A DNA stretch of 64,000 nucleotides from contig NC_014931.1 in assembly GCF_000184745.1 (NCBI RefSeq), positions 4,898,001 to 4,962,000 on the forward strand, in the 5' to 3' direction. A model generated the notes under the pieces. The model did not search any database, was not told the origin of the DNA, and worked only from the letters and a program-made list of their open reading frames with translations. Made by a program: the position numbers and the translations under genes. The stretch comes from Variovorax paradoxus EPS. GTDB taxonomy: Bacteria > Pseudomonadota > Gammaproteobacteria > Burkholderiales > Burkholderiaceae_C. Of this stretch, positions 1 to 16,794 are shown one piece after another. How positions within the stretch are numbered: position 1 is the stretch's first letter; every line of letters begins with the position of its first letter.

Positions 1-1230
1 CGCCTTCGCCTGTGCGTAGCGCCACGCGATCAGCGTGCCGATGCAGAGGAACAGCGCGGCGATGAAGAACGGCGCGCCCGGCAGGTGGACGGGCGCGTCC
101 GTGGCGATGAAATAGCCGAAGCTGCCGGCGAACATCGTCGGCCCGACGATGCCCGCCACCGACACCAGGCTCGTCAGCGCGCCCTGGATGCGGCCCTGCT
201 CGGCCGCGCCGACCTGGCGGGTGACCAGCGCCTGCGCCGCCGGCCCGGCGAACGCCAGCAAGGTGCCGAACGGCAGCGCGGCCAGAAGCATCCAGCCCGC
301 ATCAGCCAAGCCGATGACGATGAAACCGAGCACGCCGAAGCCCATGCCGAACAGCAGCGCACGGCGCTCGCCGAAGCGCTTCACGCCCGGCCCGATCAAC
401 AGCGCGTTGACCAGCACGCTGAGCACGCCCACCGCGCCGAGCACCCAGCCCACCGCGTCTTCCTTCCAGTGGTAGCGGTAGTCGGCGAACAGCACGAACA
501 CGCTCGGGTAGACGTACTGGGCCAGGTTGACGAGGAAAATCACCGCCGCCAGCCCGAACACCTGTGGATAGCGCTTGAGCAGCAGCAGCGAGCCGAGCGG
601 ATTGGCGTGCGACCAGTCGAACTTGCGGGCGCGCCGCTCCGGCGACAGCGACTCGGGCAGCACGAACCATCCGTAGCAGAAGCTCAGAAGCGTCAGGCCG
701 GCCGCGAACCAGAACGGCAGGCGCGGATCGATGTGGCTCAGTTGCCCGCCGAGCACAGGCCCGAACACCAGGCCCATGCCGAAGGCCGCGCCCACGATGC
801 CGTAGCTGCGGGCGCGATCTTCCGGCGGCGTCACATCGGCGATGTAGGCATTGGCGATGGTGAAGCTGGCCGAGAACACGCCGGACACGACCCGGCCGAC
901 GAACAGCCACGGCAGGCTGTCGGCCAGGGCCATGAACACGAAATCCACGCCGAGGCCGAGGCACGACAACAGGATCACCGGTCGCCGCCCGAAGCGATCG
1001 GACAGCGCGCCCTGGATCGGCGAACTCACGAACTGGATCGCCGCGAACGCGGTGCCGAACACCGCGATCCAGTACGCCGCCGTCGCGGTGCTGCCGCCGG
1101 CCAGGCGCTCCACCAGGTGCGGCAGGCCGGGCAGGATCAGGCCGAACGCGAGGAAGTCGATCAGCACCGTCACGAAGATGAAGGCGAGCGCGGCGCGGCG
1201 CACGCGCGGTGCTGGAAGGGTGGCGCTCAC
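1..1230 (-). CDS. MFS exporter, TetA-like (3' end beyond window)
   Basis: This is a 12-TM-type major facilitator of the tetracycline/multidrug exporter family. It starts at a GTG whose bases overlap the stop of the upstream glycosyltransferase (GTGA), so the two genes are probably translationally coupled. The frame is open for 410 codons to the window edge, about the full family length, so little is missing. The hydrophobic N-terminal helix is followed by the loop GALSDRFGRRPV, the classic MFS motif A. As last gene of the NRPS operon it most likely exports the finished product. In Pseudomonas aeruginosa rhlC is likewise followed by an MFS gene, the closest architectural parallel I know. Substrate assignment is inference from context. 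Confidence 0.88.
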   Translation of the reverse strand, partial: MSATLPAPRVRRAALAFIFVTVLIDFLAFGLILPGLPHLVERLAGGSTATAAYWIAVFGTAFAAIQFVSSPIQGALSDRFGRRPVILLSCLGLGVDFVFMALADSLPWLFVGRVVSGVFSASFTIANAYIADVTPPEDRARSYGIVGAAFGMGLVFGPVLGGQLSHIDPRLPFWFAAGLTLLSFCYGWFVLPESLSPERRARKFDWSHANPLGSLLLLKRYPQVFGLAAVIFLVNLAQYVYPSVFVLFADYRYHWKEDAVGWVLGAVGVLSVLVNALLIGPGVKRFGERRALLFGMGFGVLGFIVIGLADAGWMLLAALPFGTLLAFAGPAAQALVTRQVGAAEQGRIQGALTSLVSVAGIVGPTMFAGSFGYFIATDAPVHLPGAPFFIAALFLCIGTLIAWRYAQAKA

Positions 1231-2198
1231 TCGCTGCGACTCATCAGGTATTTGCCCACGCGGGGATGCGCCTCGATGAGTCCTCCCAGCCGCCCGAACA
1301 GGCCATCGAAGCAGCCGAGCACGAGCGCGATGGTCTTCTTCAGGCGATCGCGCTCGAACATCAGCATGGGCAGGATCTGCTTGAGCGTGTAGACGTTGAC
1401 GAAAAGAATCGCGGGAAAGGCGCGCACATGCGCCCGCGAAAGGTCCAGCGCATTGCGCGCGATGTAGTAGCGCCGCGCGGCCGGATAGTTGATGAAATGG
1501 ATCTTCCAGCCGAACAGCGACCGGGCCTGGATGTCGCCGATCTGGTGCCGCAGCACGACGTGCGGATTCAGGTACAGCGGCACCTCGCGGCCGAGGGCGC
1601 GCATGCAGTAATCGGTGTCCACGTGGTCGATCACGTAGCGCTCGTCGAACCGGCCGACCTTGGCCCAGGCGCCGCGCGAAATCAGCGAGCCCGAAGAGAT
1701 CATGAAGGCGCAGCGCATCAGCGGCTCGGTGAAGGGCCGCCGAAGGTCGAACTGGTAGACGCGCTTGCCCTCAAGACCGAATTGCGGGATCAGCGCGTCC
1801 AGGTTCGTGTCGTGAACGAGCGGGCCGATCAGGAAGGCCGCGTCTTCCCCGCGTTCGCCCTCGCCCGCCCTGCCCCGGGCCACCATCGCGGCCTCGCACA
1901 TGGCATCGAAGTAGCCGGGCGGCAGCTTCGAATCCTGATCGAGCAGGAAGAAGAGTTCGGCGCCCCGCGCTTCGAGGTCGACGATGCCGCAGTTGAAGGC
2001 GCCCGCGATGCCGCCGCGGTTGCCGTTGTGCAGCACCGGGACGCCCGCCTCGATGAGCGCCGGATGCCACCCGTCCACCTGCGGCGTGTTGTCGACCACA
2101 CAGAGGCGCGGGCATGAGGCGGCCAGCGAATGCAGGTTCGCCACTTGCTCGTCGGTCGGGAAATAGGTGACGACGACGGCACCGAACGGGACGGACAT
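1227..2198 (-). CDS. GT2 glycosyltransferase, RhlC-like rhamnosyltransferase
   Basis: A 323-residue family 2 glycosyltransferase. The pattern follows RhlC (rhamnosyltransferase 2): N-terminal nucleotide-sugar fold, GNRGGIAGAFN at about 59-69, DQDS at 87-90, an ISSG segment near 167-170, DHVDTDY at 191-197 and RYYIARNAL further on. RhlC adds the second rhamnose of dirhamnolipids from dTDP-L-rhamnose on the cytoplasmic side of the membrane. I chose the ATG at 2198 (MSVPFGAVVV), 8 nt after the mbtH-like gene; a longer in-frame extension is low-complexity and unlike the family. By context it should glycosylate the lipopeptide, perhaps as the second sugar. Donor sugar and acceptor are not proven by sequence. 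Confidence 0.88.
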   Translation of the reverse strand: MSVPFGAVVVTYFPTDEQVANLHSLAASCPRLCVVDNTPQVDGWHPALIEAGVPVLHNGNRGGIAGAFNCGIVDLEARGAELFFLLDQDSKLPPGYFDAMCEAAMVARGRAGEGERGEDAAFLIGPLVHDTNLDALIPQFGLEGKRVYQFDLRRPFTEPLMRCAFMISSGSLISRGAWAKVGRFDERYVIDHVDTDYCMRALGREVPLYLNPHVVLRHQIGDIQARSLFGWKIHFINYPAARRYYIARNALDLSRAHVRAFPAILFVNVYTLKQILPMLMFERDRLKKTIALVLGCFDGLFGRLGGLIEAHPRVGKYLMSRSE

Positions 2199-2206
2199 CC
2201 TCGGCG

Positions 2207-2419
2207 TCAGCCTGCCGCCGTGGCCGCCACCAGCGAGCGCGGCCGCATGTCCTGCCAGTTCGCCTCGATGTAGGCGCTGCAGGCGTCGCGGTCGGTCGGC
2301 GCCAGCGCGACCTGCCAGCCGGCAGGCACGGCGATGAAGGCGGGCCACAGCGAGTGCTGGCCCTCGTCGTTCACCAGCACCTGGAAGCTGGCGTTCTTGT
2401 CGTCCAAGGGATTGCTCAT
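2207..2419 (-). CDS. MbtH-like protein
   Basis: A 70-residue MbtH-family protein, the small chaperone that binds and activates NRPS adenylation domains. Family hallmarks are visible: a VLVNDEGQHSLWP segment, then PAGW and a C-terminal YIEANWQDMRPRSL. The ATG at 2419 (MSNPLDDKN) is used because upstream codons do not resemble the family. It sits between the two glycosyltransferase genes, 25 nt after the first and 8 nt before the second. It is presumably required by one or both A domains of the adjacent NRPS. Confidence 0.95.
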   Translation of the reverse strand: MSNPLDDKNASFQVLVNDEGQHSLWPAFIAVPAGWQVALAPTDRDACSAYIEANWQDMRPRSLVAATAAG

Positions 2420-2444
2420 TTCGAATTTCCTTGTCGTATGGGGT

Positions 2445-3764
2445 TCAAGCCATTTCCGCGGATGCGGAGGTTTGCAGCAGTGCTTCGAGCGCACCGGCGA
2501 TGCCGGTCAGCGCGCGATGGCACGCGAAGTCCTCGCGCAACACAGCCGCGCGCTGGCGATAGCTGGAGTTGCCCAGCACCTTGCGCACCGCATCCCCGAC
2601 CTGGCGCGCGGTCGGCTGGCCGGTGGCGAGGTTGATGCCCGCGCCCGACCAGGCGACGCGCGCGGCGATCTCGGGCTTTTCTTCGGAGGTGCCGGCGACC
2701 ACCAGCGGCACACCCAGGCTCAGCGCATGGTTGACCGAACCGTAGCCGCCGTTGGTGACCATCGCGTGCAGCTTGGGCAGCAGCCGGTCGTAGGGCAGGA
2801 ACGGCACGACGCGGGCGTTGGCGGGCAGGTTCACCGTCAGCGCGGGTGGCACCGGGCCGCCCGTGGTGGCGATGACGAGGATGTTCTTGTCGCCGGCCAG
2901 CGTCTGCAGCGTCGGGCCGATCAGTTGCGACGGATTCTGGTTGGCCAGCGTGCCCTGCGTGACGAGCACGACCGAGCGCCCGTCGTCCAGTTCGTGCCAC
3001 CACTCGGGCGGCGTGAAATCGCGGCTCGCGGGCGAGAGCAACGGGCCGACGAAATGCACCGACGCGGGCAAATCGCTGCGCGGGTATTCGAACGAAGGCG
3101 CCGTCAGCTGCAGGTAGAGGTCGGGCAGCTTCACCATCGCATCGACGAAGAAGTCCGGCAGCGCGGGCAGGCCCGAGCGCGCGAGCAGCGTGTCGAAGTA
3201 GCGCTGCACCTCGCCGAACATCGCCTGCTTGAGGTTGGCATTCATCGCCTTGTTGCGCACCCGCCCTTCCGGCGTGGCCGATGGCGGCAGCGCAGTGCCG
3301 AAGAAGGCGGTGTCGCAACTGGAGAGCGGCAGCGCCGAGATGCCGATGCCGACGATGGCCGGACGGTCTTCGCGCGCCTTGCCCAGCAGCAGCGGAAAGG
3401 TGCCGCAGAACATCGTGTCGACCAGGATGGCGTCGGCCTCGAAATCTTCGAGGATCGAACTGAGGCCCGCGTGCTGCGCGGCCATGGCGTCGGCAAAGAA
3501 GTGCTTCAGGCCGAAGCACATCTGCGCATGCGCCGAGGCGATGCGCTGGCGCTCGGGGAAGCGCTTGTCGAGGTCGCGGTAGTCGAAATCGATCGCGCGC
3601 TCGAAGGGCGTGAAGCTCGCGCCGGTCGCCTCGGCCTGCGCCCTGAACTGGCTCGCGGTGTGCACCCGCACCTCGTGCCCCTGGTTCACCAGATGCTGGG
3701 CGATGGCCAGCATCGGCAGGACGTGTCCCGGCAAGGCGGTTGCGGCGATGAGGTAGCGTGCCAT
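2445..3764 (-). CDS. GT-B glycosyltransferase, RhlB/UGT-like
   Basis: A 439-residue glycosyltransferase of the GT1/UGT type with two Rossmann domains. The N-terminus (YLIAATALPGHVLPMLAIAQ) is the acceptor-side fold. The C-terminal donor-binding half carries FLPYDRLLP and TNGGYGSVNHALSLGVPLV, the glycine-rich nucleotide-sugar site typical of RhlB and macrolide glycosyltransferases. Normal length for the family. It begins 11 nt after the NRPS stop, in the same operon. It probably transfers the first sugar to the lipopeptide (Ser hydroxyl or the reduced C-terminus are possible acceptors). Sugar identity cannot be read from sequence; no sugar-nucleotide genes are in the window. Confidence 0.88.
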   Translation of the reverse strand: MARYLIAATALPGHVLPMLAIAQHLVNQGHEVRVHTASQFRAQAEATGASFTPFERAIDFDYRDLDKRFPERQRIASAHAQMCFGLKHFFADAMAAQHAGLSSILEDFEADAILVDTMFCGTFPLLLGKAREDRPAIVGIGISALPLSSCDTAFFGTALPPSATPEGRVRNKAMNANLKQAMFGEVQRYFDTLLARSGLPALPDFFVDAMVKLPDLYLQLTAPSFEYPRSDLPASVHFVGPLLSPASRDFTPPEWWHELDDGRSVVLVTQGTLANQNPSQLIGPTLQTLAGDKNILVIATTGGPVPPALTVNLPANARVVPFLPYDRLLPKLHAMVTNGGYGSVNHALSLGVPLVVAGTSEEKPEIAARVAWSGAGINLATGQPTARQVGDAVRKVLGNSSYRQRAAVLREDFACHRALTGIAGALEALLQTSASAEMA

Positions 3765-3775
3765 TCCGTTTGCTC

Positions 3776-11251
<7,476 letters not shown>

Positions 11252-11662
11252 GCACTTCTCCAGGTCTTGAGTGAAATTGGCAACGATGCATGTGCGCGTG
11301 AAATGGACGCGTCGTGCATCGGCCGCTCAAGGAGAAATGCCGGTGCTCCGCGGTAACAATCCGTTCACATTGCCAGTCCACTGTACAAGTGGTTGCAACC
11401 ATTTCAGTGACGGTTTTTGGGCCGAAAACATTTCATGACCGTCTTTGAGCGCGAAAGATTTCATCCTCGCGTTGCGATGCGAATCGCGGCTTCCGGAATC
11501 GAAGGCTTTCATCGTATTTCGGCGGCCATGCACCCCAAAAGCTTGTTGCGATGCAGCAACTTGGCGAGGAAGTTGTAGGGGCATCGCTCGCCGTGTTATT
11601 CGCGGCGGCACGCGCGTACGCGCCACGCGGCGCGTACTTTGGTTGTCGAACGCGTTGTCGCT
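11252..11662. promoter_or_regulatory. Intergenic region upstream of NRPS operon
   Basis: About 410 bases lie between the NRPS start and the end of the lysR gene, both on the minus strand, so this stretch should hold the operon promoter. It contains an imperfect 28-29 bp tandem repeat anchored by three ATTTCA words at 11401, 11430 and 11458. The two full units (11408-11435 and 11436-11463) match at 21 of 28 positions. A dyad CCACTGTACAAGTGG lies at 11379-11393. No gene is seen. A promoter is expected here but no convincing -35/-10 pair was identified. Confidence 0.4.
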
Positions 11663-12577
11663 TCAGGCGCGCTCGGAGAACAACGCCGTGATCACCTGCC
11701 GCAACCAGCGGTTGGCCGGATCGCCCTCGAAGCGTTTGCTCCAGTGCAGCGACACGCTGAAGTCGCGCAGCGGAAACGGCGGCTCGACGATGGCGTAACC
11801 GCCCTCTTCCGCAAAGCCGCGCGCGATGTTGCGCGGCATCACCACCGCGAGGTCGGTGGCGCGCACGATGGCCGGCAGCACCATGAAGTGCTCGGTCGTG
11901 AGGCGAAGGCGGTCTTCCAGGTTCAGCAGTTGCAGGATGCGCAGCGTGTCGGCGTGCGTGCGCACCGCCACGTAGTCGAGCTCCTGCAGCGCCTCGAGCA
12001 GCGCCTGCCCCTTGCGACGGCGCTTCACGAACGGATGGCCCTTGCGCAGCAGCACGATGTAGCGGTCCTTCAGCAGATGCGTGCGCTGCGTGTCGCGCAC
12101 GTTCGACAGGAAGCCGAAGGCGAAATCGATGCGGCCGCTGTCGAGCGCGGGCGCGACTTCCGCCGGCAGCAGCGGCAGGGTCTCCAGCCGCACGCCGGGC
12201 GCGAGTTCGCCCAGCCGCGCCATCAGCGCGGGCAGGAAGCGGCCCTCGCCGATGTCGCTCATGTGAATACGAAAGCTCTTGCGCGAGACCTGCGGCTCGA
12301 AGCGATCGGGCTCATGCAGCGCCGCCTCGATCGTGCTGAGCGCTGCCTGCACCGCAACCGCGAGCCGGTCGGCGCGCGGTGTCGGCGCCACGCCGCCGGG
12401 GGTGCGCGTGAAGAGCGCGTCTTTCAGCAATAACCGCAGCCGCCCCAGGCCGTGACTCGCCGCGGGCTGCGTGAGGCCCAGCGACTCCGCCGCGCGGCTC
12501 ACGCTGCGCTCGCGATAGACCGCATCGAACAAGCGCAGCAGGTTGAGGTCGACCGAGTCGATATGCATGCCATTCAT
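11663..12577 (-). CDS. LysR-family transcriptional regulator
   Basis: A LysR-type regulator of about 304 residues. The N-terminal winged helix-turn-helix is clear (DLNLLRLFDAVYRERSVSRAAESLGLTQPAASHGLGRLR, split here for reading as DLNLLRLFDAVYRERS and VSRAAESLGLTQPAAS). A periplasmic-binding-protein-like effector domain follows. Start taken at the ATG at 12577 (MNGMHIDSVDL); an ATG at 12568 is an alternative and the upstream in-frame extension looks non-coding. It is divergent from the sorbosone-dehydrogenase gene 120 bp away and is the likely regulator of that gene pair. The NRPS operon downstream on the same strand is a less likely target. The effector is unknown. Confidence 0.9.
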   Translation of the reverse strand: MNGMHIDSVDLNLLRLFDAVYRERSVSRAAESLGLTQPAASHGLGRLRLLLKDALFTRTPGGVAPTPRADRLAVAVQAALSTIEAALHEPDRFEPQVSRKSFRIHMSDIGEGRFLPALMARLGELAPGVRLETLPLLPAEVAPALDSGRIDFAFGFLSNVRDTQRTHLLKDRYIVLLRKGHPFVKRRRKGQALLEALQELDYVAVRTHADTLRILQLLNLEDRLRLTTEHFMVLPAIVRATDLAVVMPRNIARGFAEEGGYAIVEPPFPLRDFSVSLHWSKRFEGDPANRWLRQVITALFSERA

Positions 12578-12697
12578 ATTGCTTAGCTTGATTATTCTAT
12601 TGAGCGCGGACCCCATGGCACGCACACTGGCGAGCGGTTCTCAGTCGGCCCCAAAGCCGAATCGATCGAACACCCCACGACAAGAAGGAGACACGAC

Positions 12698-13894
12698 ATG
12701 GCCCTACGCCGTTCGCACGCGGTCCTCGCCGCCCTGCTCTTCACAGCCACCGCCGCATGGGCCCAGCAGCCCCCGGCCGAGGAACCGGGGTGGGCCAAGG
12801 GCCGCCCGAAGAACGAAGCCGCCACGCGCCTGGCACCCGTGCCCTCTTTCCCGATTCCCACCGCGCCCGACCAGTTGCCCACCGCCAAGTTCAAGCTCCC
12901 GCCCGGCTTCAAGGTGGAGACCTGGGCCTCGGGCGTGCTCGATGCGCGCGAGTTGCGCCAGGGCGCCAAGGGCACGGTCTTCGTGAGCACGCTCTTCGTG
13001 GGCAACAAGGTCTACGCCATTGCCGAAAAGGGCGACCGCAAGCCCAAGACCATCATCGACAAGACCGAGTTCGCCACCGGCATCGAGTTCTACAAGGGCG
13101 CGCTCTTCCTGGCCACGCACAAGCAGATCGTGCGTTACGACGGCATCGAGGACAAGCTGGACAACCCCGGTACGCCGGTGGTGCTCAACGACAAGCTGCC
13201 CGGCGGCCAGGACCACAGCTGGCGGTACCTGCGCATGCACAAGGACAAGCTCTACTACGCGGTCGGCGCGCCCTGCAACCTGTGCGAGCCCGACGACGCG
13301 CATGCGCGCATCTTCCGCATGAACCCCGACGGCAGCGGCATCGAGACGGTGGCGCGCGGCGTGCGCAACACGGTGGGCTTCGACTTCGACCCGAAGACCG
13401 GCAACCTCTGGTTCACCGACAACGGCCGCGACTGGCTCAGCGAAGACCTGCCGAACGACGAGCTCAACGTGGTGACCAAGCCCGACCAGCACTTCGGCTA
13501 TCCGTACTGCCACCAGGGCAACATCCTCGATTCGGAATTCGGCTGGGGCAAGCGCTGCGACGACTACCAGAAGCCCGCAGCCCTGCTCGGCCCGCACGCC
13601 GCCGCGCTGGGCCTCGCCTTCTACAACGGCAAGAGCTTCCCAGCCAAGTACCGCGGCGCCATGTTCATCGCGCGCCACGGCCCGTGGAACCGCACCACCA
13701 AGTACGCAGACATCGCGGTCGCCTGGCCCGACGGCAAGGGCGGCGCGAAGGTCGAGCCCTTCATGACGGGCTTCGTCGAGAACAACACCTACCTCGGCCG
13801 GCCGGTGGACTTCCTCGTGCTGAAAGACGGCTCGATGCTGGTGAGCGACGACCACGCCGGTGCGATCTATCGCATCAGCTACGGTGGCAAATGA
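12698..13894 (+). CDS. Secreted sorbosone dehydrogenase-like PQQ sugar dehydrogenase
   Basis: A 398-residue exported beta-propeller of the L-sorbosone/soluble aldose dehydrogenase family. The N-terminus has a signal peptide ending near TAAWA. The propeller body includes the segments GQDHSWRYL, RNTVGFDFDP, LWFTDNGRDWL and GYPYCHQGN, typical of PQQ-binding sugar dehydrogenases, and ends DDHAGAIYRISYGGK. These enzymes oxidise sugars or aldehydes in the periplasm and pass electrons to a cytochrome c or quinone. A good ribosome binding site (AGAAGGAG) precedes the ATG. The next gene overlaps its stop and encodes a diheme cytochrome c, the obvious electron acceptor. Actual substrate unknown. Confidence 0.88.
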   Translation: MALRRSHAVLAALLFTATAAWAQQPPAEEPGWAKGRPKNEAATRLAPVPSFPIPTAPDQLPTAKFKLPPGFKVETWASGVLDARELRQGAKGTVFVSTLFVGNKVYAIAEKGDRKPKTIIDKTEFATGIEFYKGALFLATHKQIVRYDGIEDKLDNPGTPVVLNDKLPGGQDHSWRYLRMHKDKLYYAVGAPCNLCEPDDAHARIFRMNPDGSGIETVARGVRNTVGFDFDPKTGNLWFTDNGRDWLSEDLPNDELNVVTKPDQHFGYPYCHQGNILDSEFGWGKRCDDYQKPAALLGPHAAALGLAFYNGKSFPAKYRGAMFIARHGPWNRTTKYADIAVAWPDGKGGAKVEPFMTGFVENNTYLGRPVDFLVLKDGSMLVSDDHAGAIYRISYGGK

Positions 13895-14541
13895 AGAGAG
13901 CCGGCGTCATTGCGAAAGCGGTAGCGGCGGGCTTGATGGCGGTGGCTCTGTCGTCGGCGGTTGCACAGGGCACGAAGCCGGCTGCCTCAGCGCAGCCTAG
14001 CTATGCGCAGCGCTATGGGTCCCTGTGCGCCTCGTGCCACGGCGCGAACGGCCGCAGCGACATGGCGGGCACGCCGGTGCTTGCGGGCCAGCATTCGTTC
14101 TATGCGATCACGCAGCTCTTTCTCTTTCGCGAAGGCCGGCGCGACAACCCGGCAATGACCGCAGTCGCCAAGACCATGACCGATGCCGACCTGCGCGGCT
14201 TCTCGGACTACATCGCCACGCTGCCCGCGGTGCCCGCACCGCCGGCCGCCACGCCGCCGGATGCCGCACGCATGACGCGCGGCCAAGCTTTGGCACAGGA
14301 GCATCGCTGCGTGATCTGCCACGGCGCCGACCTGAGCGGCGGCCAGCAGGTGCCGCGCATCGGGCAGCAGCATGAAGACTACCTGCAGCTCACGCTGCAC
14401 GGCTTTCGCACGGGCAAGCGCCCGGGCTACACGCAGGCGATGGGCGAGGCGGTGAGCCGCATCGCGCCGGAGGACCTGGACACGCTCGCCTATTACGTCG
14501 CGCGCTTTCCCGGCGCACCCGCGAAGCCCCCACCGAAGTAA
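13891..14541 (+). CDS. Diheme cytochrome c (c4-like), periplasmic
   Basis: A 216-residue cytochrome c with a signal peptide (MKRAGVIAKAVAAGL...SAVAQG) and two heme-binding motifs, CASCH and CVICH, one per tandem domain. The arrangement resembles cytochrome c4 or the cytochrome subunits of periplasmic dehydrogenases. The ATG overlaps the stop of the sorbosone dehydrogenase-like gene (ATGA), so both are translated as a unit. Its role is probably to accept electrons from that enzyme and deliver them to the respiratory chain. I found no third heme site. Confidence 0.88.
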   Translation: MKRAGVIAKAVAAGLMAVALSSAVAQGTKPAASAQPSYAQRYGSLCASCHGANGRSDMAGTPVLAGQHSFYAITQLFLFREGRRDNPAMTAVAKTMTDADLRGFSDYIATLPAVPAPPAATPPDAARMTRGQALAQEHRCVICHGADLSGGQQVPRIGQQHEDYLQLTLHGFRTGKRPGYTQAMGEAVSRIAPEDLDTLAYYVARFPGAPAKPPPK

Positions 14542-14634
14542 CACCGCCGTACGACATCTGCGAGTGCGCCATGCGGACGCAGCGCACCGCGCACCCGAAA
14601 TTCCCCAAAACCACGAACATCGGAGCCGAATCTC

Positions 14635-16794
14635 TTGGAAGTCTCATTCAGCAAGGAAGTGGAAATGCTGCGCCTTGGCGCCGGCGACACCTTCCACGGC
14701 GAGGGCATCCTCGCCATCACCAAGGGCCTCCTGCAGTCGGGCGTGGCCTACGTGGGCGGCTACCAGGGCGCGCCCGTGTCGCACCTGCTCGACGTGATGG
14801 TCCAGGGCAAGGCCTACATGGACGAACTCGGCGTGCACGTCGAGGCCTGCTCGAACGAAGCCTCGGCCGCAGCGATGCTCGGCGCCTCCATCCACTACCC
14901 GCTGCGCGGCGCGGTCACCTGGAAATCCATCGTCGGCACCAACGTGGCGGCCGATGCGCTGTCGAACCTCTCCTCGCCGGGCGTGACCGGCGGCGTGCTG
15001 GTCGTGGTGGGCGAGGACTACGGCGAAGGCGCGAGCGTGATCCAGGAACGCACGCATGCCTACGCGCTCAAGTCGAGCATGTGCCTGCTCGATCCACGCC
15101 CCGATCTCGGCGTGATGGTGCGCATGGTCGAAGAAGGATTTCGCCTTTCGGAAACCTCGAACATGCCCTGCCTCATGGAGCTGCGCATCCGCACCTGCCA
15201 TGTGCGCGGCAGCTTCGAGTGCAAGGACAACGTCGCGCCCGCCGTCTCGACGCGCGCGCTCATGACCGAGCCCGCGGGCTTCGACTACATGCGCCTCGCG
15301 CACCCGCCCGTCACCTTCCGCCACGAGAAGCTCAAGGGCGACGCGCGCATTCCGGCGGCGCGGCGCTACATCGTCGAACACGGGCTCAACGAGCTGATGC
15401 CGGGCCATCGCCATACGGACCTGGGCATCGTGGTGCAGGGCGGTCTCTACAACGCGCTCGTCCGCAGCCTGCAGCAGCAAGGCCTGGCCGATGCGTTCGG
15501 CGAGACAGACATTCCGATCCTCGTGCTCAACGTGACCTATCCGCTGGTGCCGGAGCAAGTGGCCGACTTCTGCGTGGGCAAACGCGCGGTGCTGGTGGTG
15601 GAAGAAGGCCAGCCGGAGTACATCGAGCAAGACATCGCGACACTGCTGCGCCGGCGCGACATCCAGACACCGCTGCATGGCAAGGACATGCTGCCCGCTG
15701 CTGGCGAGTACGGCGTCGAGGTGCTGTCGGGCGGCATCGGCGCCTTCGCCGCGAAGTACATCGAAGCCGGCGAGGCGTTGTCATCGGCACAGGCATGGCT
15801 CGCTGGCAACCGCGAACGCCGCGAGGCCGTTGCACGCCAGCTCTCCGCGCCGCTGCCCAACCGCCCGCCGAGCTTCTGCATCGGCTGCCCCGAGCGCCCG
15901 GTGTTCTCCGCGCTCAAGCTCGCGCAGCAGGAGACGGGGCCGGTGCACATCGCGGCCGACATCGGCTGCCACGCCTTCGGCACTTTCGAGCCGTTCTCGA
16001 TGGGCCACTCGATCCTCGGCTACGGCATGAGCCTCGCGAGCCGCGCGGGCGTGGCACCGATGATGAACCGCCGCACGCTCTCGATCATGGGCGACGGCGG
16101 GTTCTGGCACAACGGCTTGCTCACCGGCGTGCAGAGCGCGCTGTTCAACGACGACGACGCGGTGCTCCTGATCTTCAAGAACGGCTACACCTCGGCCACC
16201 GGCACGCAGGACATCATCTCCACGCCGGACGACGACGTGAAGGAGCGCGCCGTCGACAAGCAGCAGAGCCTGGTCGACAAGAACCAGACCATCGAGGCCA
16301 CGCTCACCGGCCTGGGCGTGAAGTGGATGCGCACCGTGACCACCTACGACGTGGAGCGCATGCGCAAGACGCTGACCGACGCGCTCACCAGCGACTTCAA
16401 CGGCCTGAAGGTGGTGATCGCCGAGGGCGAGTGCCAGCTCGAGCGGCAGCGGCGGATCAAGCCGTGGATCGCCGGTCTGCTCAAGAAGGGCGAGCGCGTG
16501 GTGCGGGTGAAGTACGGCGTCGATGAAGACGTGTGCAACGGCGACCACGCGTGCATCCGCCTCTCGGGCTGCCCGACGCTCACGCTCAAGGACAACCCCG
16601 ATCCGCTGAAGGTCGACCCCGTTGCCACCGTGATCGACGGCTGCGTGGGCTGCGGCCTCTGCGGCGAGAACGCGCACGCGGCCACGCTGTGCCCGAGCTT
16701 CTATCGGGCCGAGGTGGTGCAGAACCCGAAGTGGCACGAACGCCTCGTGCATTCGCTGCGCGGCGCGGTCGTTCGCGCACTGCAACCCGCATGA
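14635..16794 (+). CDS. iorA: Indolepyruvate ferredoxin oxidoreductase, alpha subunit
   Basis: A 719-residue IorA-type subunit that oxidatively decarboxylates arylpyruvates to arylacetyl-CoA using thiamine diphosphate and ferredoxin. Visible are the N-terminal pyrimidine-binding region (GGYQGAPVSHLLDVMVQG), the TPP motif GDGGFWHNGLLTG around residue 485 followed by KNGYTSATGTQ, and a C-terminal ferredoxin-like domain with CIRLSGC and CVGCGLCGENAH for iron-sulfur clusters. The start may be TTG at 14635 (MEVSFSKEVEMLRLG) or ATG at 14665, which has an AAGGAAG site; I prefer the longer form because related proteins appear to carry the extra residues. It overlaps iorB by ATGA. Confidence 0.9.
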   Translation: MEVSFSKEVEMLRLGAGDTFHGEGILAITKGLLQSGVAYVGGYQGAPVSHLLDVMVQGKAYMDELGVHVEACSNEASAAAMLGASIHYPLRGAVTWKSIVGTNVAADALSNLSSPGVTGGVLVVVGEDYGEGASVIQERTHAYALKSSMCLLDPRPDLGVMVRMVEEGFRLSETSNMPCLMELRIRTCHVRGSFECKDNVAPAVSTRALMTEPAGFDYMRLAHPPVTFRHEKLKGDARIPAARRYIVEHGLNELMPGHRHTDLGIVVQGGLYNALVRSLQQQGLADAFGETDIPILVLNVTYPLVPEQVADFCVGKRAVLVVEEGQPEYIEQDIATLLRRRDIQTPLHGKDMLPAAGEYGVEVLSGGIGAFAAKYIEAGEALSSAQAWLAGNRERREAVARQLSAPLPNRPPSFCIGCPERPVFSALKLAQQETGPVHIAADIGCHAFGTFEPFSMGHSILGYGMSLASRAGVAPMMNRRTLSIMGDGGFWHNGLLTGVQSALFNDDDAVLLIFKNGYTSATGTQDIISTPDDDVKERAVDKQQSLVDKNQTIEATLTGLGVKWMRTVTTYDVERMRKTLTDALTSDFNGLKVVIAEGECQLERQRRIKPWIAGLLKKGERVVRVKYGVDEDVCNGDHACIRLSGCPTLTLKDNPDPLKVDPVATVIDGCVGCGLCGENAHAATLCPSFYRAEVVQNPKWHERLVHSLRGAVVRALQPA

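Noticed and set aside
11379..11393. Possible lux-type box upstream of the NRPS operon
   Set aside because: CCACTGTACAAGTGG does not fit lux/las box consensus spacing, and no LuxI or LuxR gene is in the window.
11401..11463. Short tandem repeat considered as CRISPR
   Set aside because: Only two full imperfect units with no spacers and no cas genes.
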